Below, one piece after another: positions 1 through 11,177 of a stretch of 64,000 nucleotides of DNA. Below the pieces are notes generated by a model that did not search any database, was not told where the DNA came from, and saw only the letters and a program-made list of their open reading frames with translations. The translations under genes were made by a program, and so were the position numbers. The stretch is from Adiantum capillus-veneris (taxonomy: Eukaryota; Streptophyta; Polypodiopsida; Polypodiales; Pteridaceae), in assembly GCA_014529385.2 (NCBI GenBank), contig CM043959.1:6884966-6948965 (forward strand), given 5' to 3'. The first letter of the stretch is position 1, and every line of letters begins with the position of its first letter.

Positions 1-372
1 CCAATAATATACTTCAAAATTGTAGGTGACCTCATTCAATGCAATCCTTTAATTTTGACGGTTCTCTTATTGGTAGGTTACCATGTCCCCTACAGTTTTG
101 TGTGATGAATTCTTCTTTATTTCTTCCTTTTTGATACTAAGAAAGTGATATCTAGAACACACTACATTTTTTCATATTAGATGACAAGCCACATGATAGA
201 TTATTTGTTCAACAATGTTTCCTTATGCATGTTGAATGACTTAAAAATTAGGTCTTAACATAAGGACGGATTGCAAATGGCCAAATGGAGAAACCTCTCA
301 ATTCAAAACAAGGCATCCATTCTATTTTCGTCCAAGGTACAATATTTTTTTTCCTCATCATTTTCTTTCTCT

Positions 373-431
<59 letters not shown>

Positions 432-1256
432 TACCTTTATCTTTCTCTTTGTTTTTTTCATATACACAATTGAAAGGGATGAAAAGTGTCTTGAAATTCT
501 TTTAACTCTAGTCATGGGAAGGGAGAGCATGACAGTCTAAGAGCAACATTAAAGCAAGATTTGATTCAATATTGATTGCATCTTGATTTCCCAAAGTTAC
601 AATGTATGGCATTATTGTAAAAAACCCTCACAGAGGGTGCTCCAGTCACCTATGCATCATATGCTCGACATGTAAGTCACATACCACTGTAATACCAATA
701 TGATACTTGTATAATTTTGCAATAATCTTTCCATGTAACCAATCTGAAACAAGTGTGGTACCTAAATGATATATAGTGCTGATATGGTACCACCATAGTG
801 CCAATATGATCCTAGTGGGATTCTAGTATGATACCAAGATGATGCAAAGATTTTAGTTGGATAACAAAGGGATGCTAATATTGGCTCATCATCACTCACT
901 TATTCAAAAGAAAGGCTTTCATAGGTATGTGGTGGGTGGAATGGTCATGCACTACCTTCATTGCAAGTGATGATGGGGCATAAATTAAATGCATGTTGCA
1001 AAATACATACACAAGGTCTTTGGTGTGCTCAAGATTAATGTGATTCCTATGCTTGGAGTGACTAAAATCATAGGCATACCAATCACATTCGCAACTGCCA
1101 CTAGAGGTTGCAACATATAACACTCGAGTGACCACATGCTAGAGTTTCACTTTGTCTCTCCCATATTCTTTCCACCACAATAGAGATGAGTGCTTCTTGA
1201 TTTCTTCAATGTGCCATGTATCTCCAAATGCACCTTCTCTATTAGCGTAATCAACG
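1..1256. other. No gene seen; AT-rich flank
   Basis: I find no coding region, RNA gene or element boundary here. Open frames are short and without recognisable domains; the longest plus-strand one (271-540) is only a translation across the CT microsatellite. The stretch 600-870 repeats words such as 'gatac' and 'ccaatatg' loosely, without forming a clear tandem array. Confidence 0.6.
377..428. repeat. (CT)n microsatellite
   Basis: About 26 uninterrupted CT dinucleotides. Apparent Ser-Leu or Arg-Glu proteins read through it are artefacts of the repeat. Confidence 0.97.
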
Positions 1257-1280
1257 TGTTGTCACGGATGCGATCTCGTA

Positions 1281-1560
1281 AAGGGTTCTAGAACGTCTAG
1301 AAACATGAAGAAGAATCTAGAAGGTTCTGGAAACATCTATAATAATCTAGAAGGTTTTGAAGCATTCTAAGAAACATCTAGAATCTAAAATGTTCTTTTA
1401 GAAACATTTAGAAGAATCTAGAAGGATTGAAAAGGTTTTAGAAGTATCTAGAAGGATTTGGTTCTAAAAAGTTCCAAAAGTGTGAAGAAGAATCTAGAAG
1501 GTCCAAGAAGCATCTTGAAGTGTTCTGGAAGGTTCTAGTTTCTAGAAGAATGAACCTAGA
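1281..1560 (+). promoter_or_regulatory. Heat-shock-element-like array in the F LTR
   Basis: The block is built from repeated CTAGAA words, nine in about 280 bp, giving alternating GAA and TTC units. Two stretches are perfect three-unit matches to the heat-shock element nGAAnnTTCnnGAAn: 1319-1333 (GAA-TTC-GAA) and 1522-1536 (TTC-GAA-TTC). A two-unit match lies at 1286-1293. The array ends about 30 bp upstream of the TATA box, where activator sites would sit in a U3 promoter. HSF binding is inferred by analogy with heat-responsive plant retrotransposons such as ONSEN. Confidence 0.6.
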
Positions 1561-1586
1561 GAGTTATTAACCACCCTAGACTCTAG

Positions 1587-1595
1587 TATAAATAG
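1587..1595 (+). promoter_or_regulatory. TATA box, F LTR
   Basis: TATAAATAG, a near-consensus plant TATA box, directly downstream of the HSE-like array. Transcription would be expected to start roughly 25-35 bp downstream. Confidence 0.6.
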
Positions 1596-1960
1596 AGGTC
1601 TTGGGCTACATGCCCCCTAGTCTTACCAACACTGGTTTGTGAGGCTCTTGTGACGTAAGTTCTCTTCTAGTTCATGTCTTGTTATCTAGCCATGTTCTTG
1701 TAATGAAGCCTTGTCTTGTAAGTCAAGCCTTGTAATCCATGTTTTTTAAGCAAGCTTGTTAATCAAGCATCAATTCTTCAAATCAAGATTACGTTTATAA
1801 TCAAGTCTCAAGTTCTTGTTAATTGTGAGCACCTCCTCTCACTCTCTTCTAGCTTGAGATGCCCTCGTAACAGTTTGGCAAGACTACACTTCTTAATCTT
1901 GCCAAGAAATGGAGTTTTCATTGGAAGGTGTAGTTTCCACCTTGCAAATAGAGCTCTACC

Positions 1961-2271
1961 TTGATGGTGCTTTTCAAGTCGGTCTCATCGACTCAGGTCC
2001 TCTCAGGTACGATCCTCTCTTGGTTTGCATCCCTACTATTTGAAAGCGACTCTCCTCTACTTTATGACTTTGAGGACTTTGTAAGAGCTTTTCCAACAAC
2101 CTTTGAGAAAGTAGATAGGGCAAGAGTTGTTGAAACCAAAAAGATTCACAAGTTATGGCAAGGCCCTCGCCTTGCATTGGCCTATGCATTTGAATTTTGG
2201 CATTTCACTTGTGATTTAACATGGCATGAGGATTATTACATCAACGAATTTTGTTGGGGTATAAGGAAAAA
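1961..2271 (+). pseudogene. Gag (capsid) fragment of element F, left part
   Basis: About 100 codons with the retrotransposon capsid pattern: LSGTILSWFASLL, then LYDFEDFVRAFPTTFEKVDRAR, then a KIHKLWQG...ALAYAFEF...DLTWHED segment ending FCWGIRK. This is the Retrotrans_gag fold (major homology region and following helices). The expected N-terminal part upstream is missing or unrecognisable. The frame is cut at 2271 by the 5' LTR of element E; the capsid resumes at 63818 on the far side of E. The open frame's last codons are LTR sequence. It is a broken gag, not a host gene. Confidence 0.75.
2267..2271. repeat. Left target-site duplication of element E
   Basis: AAAAA immediately before the 5' LTR, matched by AAAAA at 63813-63817 after the 3' LTR. 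Low complexity weakens the match, but capsid homology continuing on both sides supports it. Confidence 0.65.
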
Positions 2272-3176
2272 TGTTAACTGAGTGAACAACAGAAGCTGAT
2301 AAAGGCCAAGCCTTACAGATGCACATCAAAGATCAACATGAAGAAGCAGTAAAGATTGAAGTTACACATTTTCCACGTTTTCCCAAAATGGTCACGTATT
2401 GTAAATTCCCGATTTATTTCAAGCCATTGTAATATTTTAATGTGTTACGGGCTCAATGGGAGTTCCAATCTATAAAGAACAGGTCAGTTAGTGTGACTAG
2501 ATAGAAGATTCAGTATGTGGTGGAGCCCTAAAGGCCTTGGGTGCTGGGACATTGCATATTTTTACCCTAGGTATATAATGCAGTGTGTAGAAGAAATTAG
2601 AGTTCTCAAGCTCATTTGTTGAGAGCACTCTTTGGTGAGAGCTCGTGTGTGGCATCCTTTAGCTTCTCCTCACTCATGTGACTTGATTAACACAAATCAA
2701 TGCTTAATTCTCTTTCATTATGCCTCTCTCATGCTTCTTATGATTGCCTATGATGCTTTGAGTTAGCTAGATCTTAACTAATTAGTGATTAATCCCTCTC
2801 TAATCTTGTATGATTGCCCTCCCTTGCTTGTGTGTGCACGTAGGTTTGATTGAGTGTGGTGCTTGATAGATCTATGTGTGTGTGTGCTTGCGATTAGTGT
2901 GTTGCATGATAGGATTACTGTTGTGTGCGTCTTACAATCGTTGGTGTGTGTGATTGGGTTGATTGGAGGTGAAGGGAAGTGGATGTGGAGATTGCCCATC
3001 ATTTTGGATTAGCTTCTCCATAGGCCGAGAAGCTCACCTCGTAGAGCCAACCATTTGTGCTGCCATGATTAGCTCACTAATCATGTGTGTTTCCATGCCC
3101 TAGCTGGGTAGCTAATCCCTTCGGATTGATAATTTTGTTGGTCATTGGAGCTATGAAACGATGGAAACCCCCAACG
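2272..3176 (+). mobile_element. 5' LTR of element E
   Basis: It begins TGTTAACTG and ends CCCCCAACG, two bases before the primer-binding site. The final CA has become CG; the 3' copy ends GAACA. A TATA box (GTATATAA, 2571-2578) is conserved as TATATAAG at 63198-63205 in the other LTR. The downstream half is rich in TGTGTG and 'gattgg' words and matches 63270-63812 closely. Confidence 0.85.
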
Positions 3177-3178
3177 TT

Positions 3179-3196
3179 TGGCACCGTTGCCGGGGA
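3179..3196 (+). other. Primer-binding site of element E
   Basis: TGGCACCGTTGCCGGGGA, two bases after the LTR end. It matches the tRNA-Asp-type primer site of plant Tat/Athila elements (TGGCGCCGTTGCCGGGGA) except at one base. Element C carries the identical 18-mer. Confidence 0.8.
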
Positions 3197-5290
3197 CGAT
3201 GGCCTATGCTATTGTAATGGTGGCATAATCGGATGTGTTTCCTCACTAATTTCACTTGTGTGTTTATGTTTTTGTGGATTTTGGATGTGTGTGCATGAAG
3301 CAATGTGTTCATCATTCTCTAATTTGTCATCGTATCTTGCCAATTGTGTGTTTACACACTCTAATTTCACACTAACCCCTTGCTAATTTCACTAATTTTG
3401 CTAACTTACACACTAATTTGCTATGAAGGATTGGAGCTTTCAACCGTTCAATCGGTCTTCATTGAAAAGGTAATCAAGGTGGTCTTATCAACCTCCCTAG
3501 AATCTAAACATATGTAGAATTGTGTAGAGACTCCACCATGATGCAATGTAATGTCAATGCCATGTTGTTGCAATGCAATGTTGTTGTTATGTTGCTATGA
3601 AAATTTTTGGATTGTTCGTTTTCATGCCGTCGTAATGTTGAAATTTTTCAGATTTGGTAGCGTATGAAATTGATAAGTTCAATTGTTGATTAGTGAATGT
3701 GTGTTGTTAATTGTGTGCCTAATTGATCTAATTGCATACTTGAATGGTCATTTGCAAGTGTATGTGCACTAAAATTAACTATGTGTGCATTCTAATTGAG
3801 TGTGTGTATGTCTAATTTTAGGTGTGTGTACACTATTTTGCCCTTGTTTGTGCACCTAAAAATCAATGTGTTCTTAATAATTTTTCAATTTTGATGATTG
3901 ATTTTTGTTATGGTTATGCCCAACTAGAGATTTGTGAAATCACATTGCAAAATTTTGACAAGATTAGCCCTTTTGTGTGCGCACCTAAAGATTGGTAAAA
4001 ACTGCCGATTTTATTAGTGTGTGTCTGCCTAAAAAATGCTTAATGTGCATGATTAATTCGATGTTTTGATTGCATATTTGATGTGTGTAATGGTTAGTTG
4101 CTGAGTTTTTGAGCTCAAAACAGGGATTTATACACTCCAAATGCGTCAAATTTTGACCTAATTTTGTTGCTAATTTTACCGATTTAATTGTCTAGTTTGG
4201 ATTTATGATTATTTGGCAATTGAATTGATGTTCTTTTTGTGATTTTATTTGGCTGCACTAATCCCCATCTATGGAAAATTTTTAGAAAATTTTTGGATAT
4301 TTTTCAGATGATTTTTATAAAATTTTAGTAATTTTTTACTAATTTTTGCTTAATTCCATAAAAATTTGATATCTTGCGATCTTCACGAGCTGTTTTGATT
4401 GTGTGTTTACGACTTGATTTCGAACGCATTTGGGCTTTTGTTTGCCAAATTTGGAATGTTTTACTATTTTCGAGGGTCGAGTTGTTGATTTTGTCGTAAA
4501 TTGCATTTTTGGTAGTCACTGCTAATTTTGATGTGCTTCTACGTGTCGAAAATATTTGATTGTGATTTTCGATGATTTTCTAAAATTTGAAGAATTTTCT
4601 GGGAGTTTTTTGGATTTTTCAGGCGAATTTTTTGGGAGTTTCGGAAGTTTTTGGTGTTCTTGGGTGATTTTCAGCCTAATTTTGGCACTTTTGGACGTTT
4701 GAAAATTTAAAGAACAAGCGATTTTGAGCTTCGGTGCGGATCGGCGGGATTTTCCAAACCTTGGCGTGACGTCGACGCTCGTGGCAAACTCGTCCGTAAT
4801 TTTTGATTTTTTGCGGACTCGCAATACTGTGCTAAAACTGTTGACTCTCCCTCTCGCTCCCTTGTCACTTCCTCCTGCGCACCAACTGCAGCAGGCCACG
4901 TCAACGGCGACAAGTATATCTCTCTCTCTCTCTCTCTCTAACTTTCTCTCTCTCGTCTCCCTCCTCTGTCCACGTGAACATTGTCAACCACACACACACA
5001 CACATGTGTGAACGCACCCCTATACACACAATTCATTAACCTACAAGAAGACCAAAAGGAAAAAAAAGGGAACCTCTCTCTCTCTCTTTCCTCAACGGCT
5101 GGCTACCTCTGGAGCCTTGTCTTTTTCCTTATTTTTGTGTCATGACTTTTTTATTCATTTTATTTGTTTCTTTTCAAATTCATTTTAATTTCATTTCATT
5201 TTGTTTTCATACCCTTTAAATTTCATTTCATTTCAATTCAATTTCATTTTCTTTTCTCTCACTTTCATTTCATTTACTTGTATATTAGTA
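3197..5290 (+). other. Untranslated leader of element E
   Basis: About 2.1 kb without a credible coding region. It is AT-rich with recurrent TGTGTG, 'ctaatttt' and 'tgtgcacctaaa' words, like long low-complexity leaders of Tat/Athila-type elements. Short (CT)n and (CA)n tracts lie at 4918-4940, 4990-5004 and 5072-5090, and 5155-5280 is a T-rich 'tttcattt' stretch. ORFs here have no domain. Confidence 0.6.
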
Positions 5291-5299
5291 AAAAAAAAA

Positions 5300-6895
5300 A
5301 CAAAAAAACTATTGATCAGAGTAAAGCCAAATTCAGAGAACTCCCAGATATTCACAGACTTCAGTGGAGCCAGGTATTGCAAGCTCAAGGATGAAGTGCA
5401 GATAGTAGTGTAACAAATTGACCCAAGTGGTTATCTAAAATTATGCACAAGCCAACAAAACATATAGTTGGTGCATATGCAATCAGGGTCATTGTACATG
5501 GATTACAGTGGTCAGATCTATGTCGAGAACCAGAATTGCAAGATCCAATAGATCGACCAATAAAAGCCAGTCAAATTGGAGAACCAAGCCAAAGCGGTAC
5601 AAAGGTCAAGATGGAGCAGTCTAAGAAAGGATCAACTAGTTTTTGAACGGCCCACATACCAACTCATAGAAGTGCGTCCAGTGATAAATCAGAAAGGATG
5701 GTCCATTTCAGAGGAAAGAATCTATTATAGCCCATCCTCTCTAGAGTTGAAGGATATTACCGGAGTGAACCCAGAAATTTGTTCAGAGCCAAAATCTCTT
5801 CCAACGAGGAAATCAAGCTTCGATGTTGTAACCCAATGAGCATATACTTTGACCAAAATAGTCGTAGATATAGACGAGAGTCTAGCATCTATGATGCCTT
5901 GGGTCCTGAAACCATACAAGCTCATATCATAGGGGACCCATGGGATAGACAATATCAAGGCAAAGATAATTCTATCTACAGCTTGACTTGGGAAATAATT
6001 TGTCATGTTTCACGAATACACATAGGAAACTATGCAAAAGGTTTATAGATGCTAAATGTCAACAGTGCTACCCAAAGTATGCCTTCACAGTCTCAAAAGG
6101 TGAGACTAAACCAGAGCCAAACAATTTTGAACTCTTACAATGAAGCAGGCTATAGTGATCACCCTAGGAAGGGGGAGTTGTAAATCCATGAAGCTCAGCT
6201 TATGTACCAAGAAATGGTACACCAATTAGAAGCCCTAGAGCCTTTAACCAACAAAATCCTTCAAAGAAAAAATCATTGAAAGATCATATGGTTGTTGGAA
6301 GTTTCCAATTGACCCATATTCCATCAGAATCTACAGGCAAATGCTTTTATGAATATCATCAAGGACAAAAGTTTCAGTTGATCTCCACAAGTCAAAGCCA
6401 AAACCCGACAAATTCAATAGTGTTCAAATAGTTACATGTGATCAAGCTCACATATGCATATCAAGATGCACATGGTAATGAATATCAGCAAGATCGAGAT
6501 CTTGTACAAACCCCTATGGATGGGCCGAATGAAGTCAAAGACTATCTAAAGATGATGTAAAGCCTCACAAGCTGCCAAAACAAGTGACAGAAAAGTCAAA
6601 ATCAATAATAGCTAAAGTTCAGAAGGCTACACAAAGGTCACCACCAAAATCTCCTCCGAAAAGATAGATTCTTCCAGAAAGTATAGTGGATCTATTAAGA
6701 TCAAGAGATACTCAGATGAAGGTGGACAATGCTCAACAGTTGCAAAAAGGTGCAGTATTACATCCATACGAGTCAACATCAATTGCAGCTGGTGATCAAA
6801 GCAAAGAAAATGCAGATAAGACTCAACCAAAGGAAACTACCACAATAGAATCAGTCAATATAGAAAGAAATCCTAAGAAGATCAAGTGCAACATC
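5300..6895 (+). pseudogene. Decayed gag-region ORF of element E
   Basis: The plus strand shows several successive open stretches in changing frames with a protein-like, Gln/Lys/Ser-rich composition (about 5340-5650, 5576-5840, 5779-6048 and 6686-6895), separated by stops and frameshifts. Examples are a segment reading KDITGVNPEICSEPKS and one reading NPKKIKC just before the A insertion. I do not recognise a capsid domain. Its position between the leader and the protease-like remnants makes a degenerate gag-region ORF the best guess. Element A interrupts it at 6900. Confidence 0.45.
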
Positions 6896-6900
6896 ACCAA
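6896..6900. repeat. Left target-site duplication of element A
   Basis: ACCAA, repeated at 13648-13652 immediately after the other LTR of A. Confidence 0.85.
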
Positions 6901-8536
6901 TGTAATGAAATTGCCCTATTTAATTTGAGAGTAGCGGAAATTAATGAGAGTACTTTTGAGAAATGACTTTGTGAGCATAGCGGGTTAATATAATTGAAGA
7001 TAGCAACATAATCATAGCAATTAGTTAACTTGGCATGAACAATACTTTTGCAAGAGAGAGAATTTAGAGAACATGACAACAGTTGAGGACCGGATTTATG
7101 TGGAGCCGGTCCCCCCTCTAATAGGCATTTGTATTATGATTTCTCCCATTAAGAGAGACTTGTTACAATACAATCTTTGTGTTCCTTGTGACCTAGGTGA
7201 TGCAATGAAGATGGAAAGCTTCATGCATCACAAACATAACATAAACTTGAAGAAAGCTTTAACTATCCCAAACCTCAGTCCCAAGACCTCAAACACCTTC
7301 GAAGGTGGAGAGAGCTAGCAGGGAATGAGGGTAGGAAAGAGGAAGAAGAAACATTTGGTAGGAGAAAGAATTAGTTCCTCACTTATCATAACTCTTAGTT
7401 CCTCACTTATCATAACTCTTGTTGCTAGCATACATAATAGCATAGTAATGAAGAAGAAGGAGATGGCAAGCTTAAGCATTGAAGCATGGCTCTTGGTTGG
7501 ATTTGCACTCCATATCCAAGAGTGTTGGTGTAGGCTCTCAACCTCTCTTGCTTGGAGAAGAAGAGGGAGCTCTTGCAATTTGCATAGCACACCATGAGAG
7601 TGTTTGTGAGTGTGTGTGGGTGAGTATACCCCCTAAGCAACCCCCTAGCTTGCTTGGGTCAACCCCCCTTGTAGCTCATGCTTGAAGCTCATTGGACCCC
7701 TCCAGGCCTAACCAATCACAAGCAGGAGGCATTACAAGCAGCAAGGGTAGCCTTGAGACAAGTGTCCCCCTTTCCCTTTTGAGGGAGAGGGCTAGAAAAA
7801 TGCTAAATCAATTAATTAAATATCCTAAATTATTATTGGACCCCTTGGGTGGCCAACCAATAGGCTTCAGGCACACCATGAGGGCAACATGAGGAGGAAC
7901 TTGACAAGTGTCCCTTTTGCTTTCTTTGTACCATGCATGCCTTGTGTGAGTGTGTGGGTGTTCTCTCTCATCCCCCCTCATGTAGGGCTCGCCCCCTCCT
8001 TGTAGGGATTGAATCTTTGACTTTTTGACACCTCAAGCCCCTCATGCATAGGCCCAATTCCCACCACAAGCTTGGCTCATAAGCACTTTAAGCTTGGGCT
8101 GGGTCTCACCTCAAGTGCAACCCTAGCATCTCAAGCATGTCAAGCACCTCAAGCATCTCAAGCACCTCAATCATCAAGCACCTCAAGCACCTTAGTCATC
8201 AAGCATAACAAGCAGAACAAGCACCTCGAGCTGGGTCGGGTTCCCGCGCCTCAAGCTCAACCCTAGCTTACCTAAGGTCAAAGGCCTTTTACACACATTA
8301 TTGGAGGTCTTCAATGAAGCTAACCCTAAGGTCTTATGCTCCATTTGTTAGCCTTGATCTTGATAGACCATCTCTCATTTGGGCCCCTTTACCATTGGCC
8401 CCGTGTTGAGATAGATCTATAAGCACATGTCTATATCTTAACACTTGTTCCCGTTTATTCTCCCACATTAAGTGATCAATTTAATATGAGAAAATCATTT
8501 GGGTAGGTTAGATATTAGATATTAGATTTTATGACA
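6901..8536 (-). mobile_element. 3' LTR of element A
   Basis: 1,636 bp. On the minus strand it starts TGTCATAAAATC and ends ATTTCATTACA. It carries a minisatellite of about 10-bp units (CTCAAGCACC and variants) around 8100-8240 and several CCAAT or ATTGG words near 7690-7870. All open frames in it recur in the partner LTR and are not genes. Confidence 0.92.
8100..8240. repeat. CTCAAGCACC minisatellite in the A LTR
   Basis: Imperfect tandem 10-bp units of the type CTCAAGCACC or CTCAAGCATC. Unit number differs between the two A LTRs (compare 13220-13340) and between the B LTRs (16320-16500 and 52230-52400), so the array expands and contracts readily. Confidence 0.85.
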
Positions 8537-8550
8537 TTACCTCTCTCTTG
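8537..8550 (-). other. Polypurine tract of element A
   Basis: CAAGAGAGAGGTAA on the minus strand, directly abutting the 3' LTR. This is the plus-strand primer. Elements B and D have nearly the same tract. Confidence 0.85.
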
Positions 8551-8895
8551 AAATCATAGTCGTCCTCGACTTTGAGGTAGAAGAGATAAAGCCTTAGTCA
8601 TTAGTCAATTTTACTTAGCGGGTAGAGGATCCCTTTTTACCCTACGACATCTTTCCAAGATGGATGACTAATCCATTTGGTGCATGGGAGACATAGCTGT
8701 TGCAAGCATGTCTGCTCTTTAGTCCATTTCATTCTCCCAAAGTAGAGTGACAAATTATACTTGGCGTTTGAGAGACGTCGTCATCACAAACATGATTCAA
8801 AGCATGCATACTAGTTAAATTTGTGCACAATTAAAAAGAGGACTAGTCTTATAAGACAAAAACATGAGTCATTTAAAAGAAATTTGTACATTTGC
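8551..8895 (-). other. 3' untranslated region of element A
   Basis: About 345 bp between the pol stop and the polypurine tract, without coding potential. It is closely related to 51597-51941 in B and 45681-46015 in D. Confidence 0.7.
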
Positions 8896-10764
8896 TTACT
8901 CTAATGTAGCATTGTAAGCATTGACAAGGTTCATATTATCCTTAAGCTGTATTCCTTGCATCCATCTAGCATCTTCAAAAGGATAATTTTTGAACTTAAT
9001 AAGATACCATCGGATAATCTTACCATGTTGTAGTACCTTGTCTTCATGCCGAAGAACAACTTCGGGTTGTGGCACCTCTTCTTGGTCTTCAGCTTCGGGA
9101 GGGTCTTCAATAATTGGTTCAGTTGGTGGCTCTCCTTTGTAGGGCTTAAGTAGGCTTACATGAAAGGCATTGTGTATGAGCCAATGGTTGGGCAACTTGA
9201 GTTGATAAGCCGTCTCATTGATGGGCTTCAAGATTTGGAAAGGACCATAGTATCTTTTTGCTAGTTTAGCATAATACTTTTGATGGCCCGTAGGATTTTT
9301 GCCCGTCGTTTGCCTTAATTGAGCCTTAGGAAACTTGAGTAAGACCCAATCATTTTCTTTGAACATTAAGGATTTTCTGTGCTTATCAGCAGTAGCTTTT
9401 TGCCTTTGTTGAGAGATGGATATAGCCTCCTTAATCTTTTGAAAAGATTCTTGTAGGTCACGGCTATACTCATCGGCGGCGAAGATCTTCCCATGTACTT
9501 TGAGTAGCAATGGACTTTTAGGTCTTCCCTCAATGATCTCAAAAGGTGATTTTCCCGTAGAAGTATGTACAATATTATTGTAGGCATACTCTACAAGAGG
9601 TAAGTACTTTTCCCATTGTGAGCGTTGATCTACTTCGGTAACATAAGTCTTGAGATCGAGTATCGTAAGATTGGCTATCTCACTTTGGCCATCCGTTTGT
9701 GGGTGATAGGCCGAAGAGAAATTCAATCTTGTTCCTAAATTTTCAAAGAGACCTTTCCAAAAATTACTAGTCGTTCTAGGATCTCTATCTGACACGATGG
9801 ATGTGGGTAATCCATGGTGCTTGAAAATTTGAGATATGAAGAGAGTTGCCATTTGATGTGCCTTAATAGTCTTTTTAACAGGTATGAAATGTGCTTGCTT
9901 GCTAAATCTGTCAACTATTGTCCATATTCCTGTATTCCCATGGATAGACTTGGGTAATCCAAAGATGAAATCCATGGATATACTCTCCCATCGTGAATTT
10001 GGGATAGGCAATGGCTGGAGTAATCCAAGTTGCTTCCCTCTATCATACTTGGTCTTTTGGCATACTACACATTTTGAAACATACTCTTGTATGTCCACTT
10101 TCATGGTAGGCCAATAGAAGTACGTCTCTACTCCTCGGAGAGTAGGTTGAATACCTCTATGCCCCACATATGGAGGAGCATGGGATTCATACCTAACTTT
10201 CTCACAAAGGGAATGGGTAACACATAGCCTATTTTCATGGAGAAGATAACCATCCTGCAAGGTGAATGGTTCCTCTTTCTTCCTCAAAGCAAGGGCTGAA
10301 ATTATGTCTCTAAAGTCAGGGTCAGTAGCATACTCATCTATCATAGAGGATAGATCATTGTGAGTAGCTATAGACACCGCATTAACTTTGGGTCGTCGTG
10401 AAATTGCATCGGCCACTTGATTGTGCTTACCAGCTATGTGAGCAATATGGAAATTAAATTGCGAAAGAAAATTTTCCCACCTCATTTGTTTGTCGGAAAG
10501 CTTGGTTTGCGTCATGAAATATTTGAGACTTTGGTGGTCGGTTCGTAGGATAAATGGAGTCCCCAATAGGTAGTGCTTCCATGTGTCTAGGGCATGTAGA
10601 ACATCTAAAAGCTCTTTCTCATAAATGCCCAAGACTCGTTCATCAATATTGAGCCTTCGACTCTCATATGCTATGGCATGCCCTTCTTGAAGCAAACCTG
10701 CTCCAAGGCAATCACCACAAGCATCACATTGGACCTCAAATGGCTTTGAGCGATCCGGAAGCAC
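8896..10764 (-). CDS. pol: Pol C-terminal part of A: RNase H, integrase, chromodomain-like end
   Basis: A 622-codon open frame, the best preserved coding segment of the A/B family. It opens in RNase H (CDACGDCLGAG near residue 13, then TDHQSLKYF), followed by an H2C2 zinc-binding segment (SHAPPYVGH ... CVVCQ, around 190-250) and the integrase core with acidic residues in MDFIFG (about 263), SDRDPR (about 325) and GQSEIAN (about 360). A Tyr-rich SH3-like stretch and a divergent chromodomain-like end (about 565-622, KIIRWYLIKFKNYPFEDARWM) follow. The protein would cleave the RNA of hybrids and insert cDNA. There is no true start: this is the middle of a polyprotein, and a frameshift near 10780 separates it from RT. 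Confidence 0.88.
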   Translation of the reverse strand: MLPDRSKPFEVQCDACGDCLGAGLLQEGHAIAYESRRLNIDERVLGIYEKELLDVLHALDTWKHYLLGTPFILRTDHQSLKYFMTQTKLSDKQMRWENFLSQFNFHIAHIAGKHNQVADAISRRPKVNAVSIATHNDLSSMIDEYATDPDFRDIISALALRKKEEPFTLQDGYLLHENRLCVTHSLCEKVRYESHAPPYVGHRGIQPTLRGVETYFYWPTMKVDIQEYVSKCVVCQKTKYDRGKQLGLLQPLPIPNSRWESISMDFIFGLPKSIHGNTGIWTIVDRFSKQAHFIPVKKTIKAHQMATLFISQIFKHHGLPTSIVSDRDPRTTSNFWKGLFENLGTRLNFSSAYHPQTDGQSEIANLTILDLKTYVTEVDQRSQWEKYLPLVEYAYNNIVHTSTGKSPFEIIEGRPKSPLLLKVHGKIFAADEYSRDLQESFQKIKEAISISQQRQKATADKHRKSLMFKENDWVLLKFPKAQLRQTTGKNPTGHQKYYAKLAKRYYGPFQILKPINETAYQLKLPNHWLIHNAFHVSLLKPYKGEPPTEPIIEDPPEAEDQEEVPQPEVVLRHEDKVLQHGKIIRWYLIKFKNYPFEDARWMQGIQLKDNMNLVNAYNATLE

Positions 10765-10802
10765 GAGGACTCTGGTTGGGAAGTAAGCTTCTCTTTGAGC
10801 TT

Positions 10803-11177
10803 TTAAAAAGAATTTTGCTCCTTAGCAGTCCATACAAACTTAATGTTCTTCTTAGTTAAGTCGTGTAGTGGTCCTGCTACTTGAGAGAATTTTGCTATGA
10901 AGCGTCTATTGTATGCGCACATACCAACAAAGCTTCTTAGCTCATGTAGATTTCTTGGGTTAGGCCATGCTTTTATTACCTCTAACTTTGATGGATCCAT
11001 TTGGATACCATCTTTAGAGATAATATGACCTAGGTATTGAATCTCTTGAAGGAAGAATTCACTTTTCTTTTGGTTGAGAAAAAGCTTGTTCTCCCTAAAT
11101 GCTTCAAAAATCACTTGGAGATGTTGCTTATGTTCCTCCAAAGACTTGGAGTAGATGATGATATCATCAAAGAACAT
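10803..11177 (-). pseudogene. pol: Reverse transcriptase C-terminal half, element A
   Basis: A 124-codon frame with the RT active-site motif FFDDIIIYS (the F-x-D-D form of YVDD) at its beginning, then the thumb/connection signature YLGHIISKDGIQMDPSKLEVI and the LHELRSFVGMCAYNRRFI segment typical of gypsy elements. The fingers and first palm motifs are absent because of the internal deletion, so no active polymerase can be made. It joins the RNase H frame through a frameshift near 10780. Confidence 0.88.

Larger units (their letters stand above)
1257..1872 (+). mobile_element. Putative 5' LTR of host element F
   Basis: The segment begins TGTTGTCACGG and ends CTCGTAACA, giving the TG...CA ends and short terminal inverted repeat expected of an LTR. 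It has promoter organisation: a TTC/GAA-rich upstream block, a TATA box at 1587-1595 and a downstream leader. A gag fragment on the same strand follows within 100 bp, so it is probably the 5' LTR of F. I see no convincing primer-binding site after 1872, no flanking 5-bp duplication, and the partner LTR is outside the window, so both ends are inferred. Confidence 0.5.

Noticed and set aside
271-540. Open frames with Ser-Leu or Arg-Glu runs
   Set aside because: Translations of the (CT)n repeat in different frames; no domain. The same holds for frames at 59332-59559, 60536-60860, 61245-61654 and 62058-62424.
896-1135. 79-codon minus-strand frame
   Set aside because: No recognisable domain, no conserved context, length expected by chance.
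1961-2281. A host gene encoding a 106-aa protein
   Set aside because: It matches the retrotransposon capsid pattern and continues at 63818; its last codons are in the E LTR.
4522-4899. 125-codon minus-strand frame in the E leader
   Set aside because: Low-complexity Lys/Ser/Pro composition in an untranslated leader on the antisense strand; no domain.
7073-7597. Open frames repeated at 12171-12695
   Set aside because: Identical positions in the two LTRs of element A; LTR sequence, not genes.
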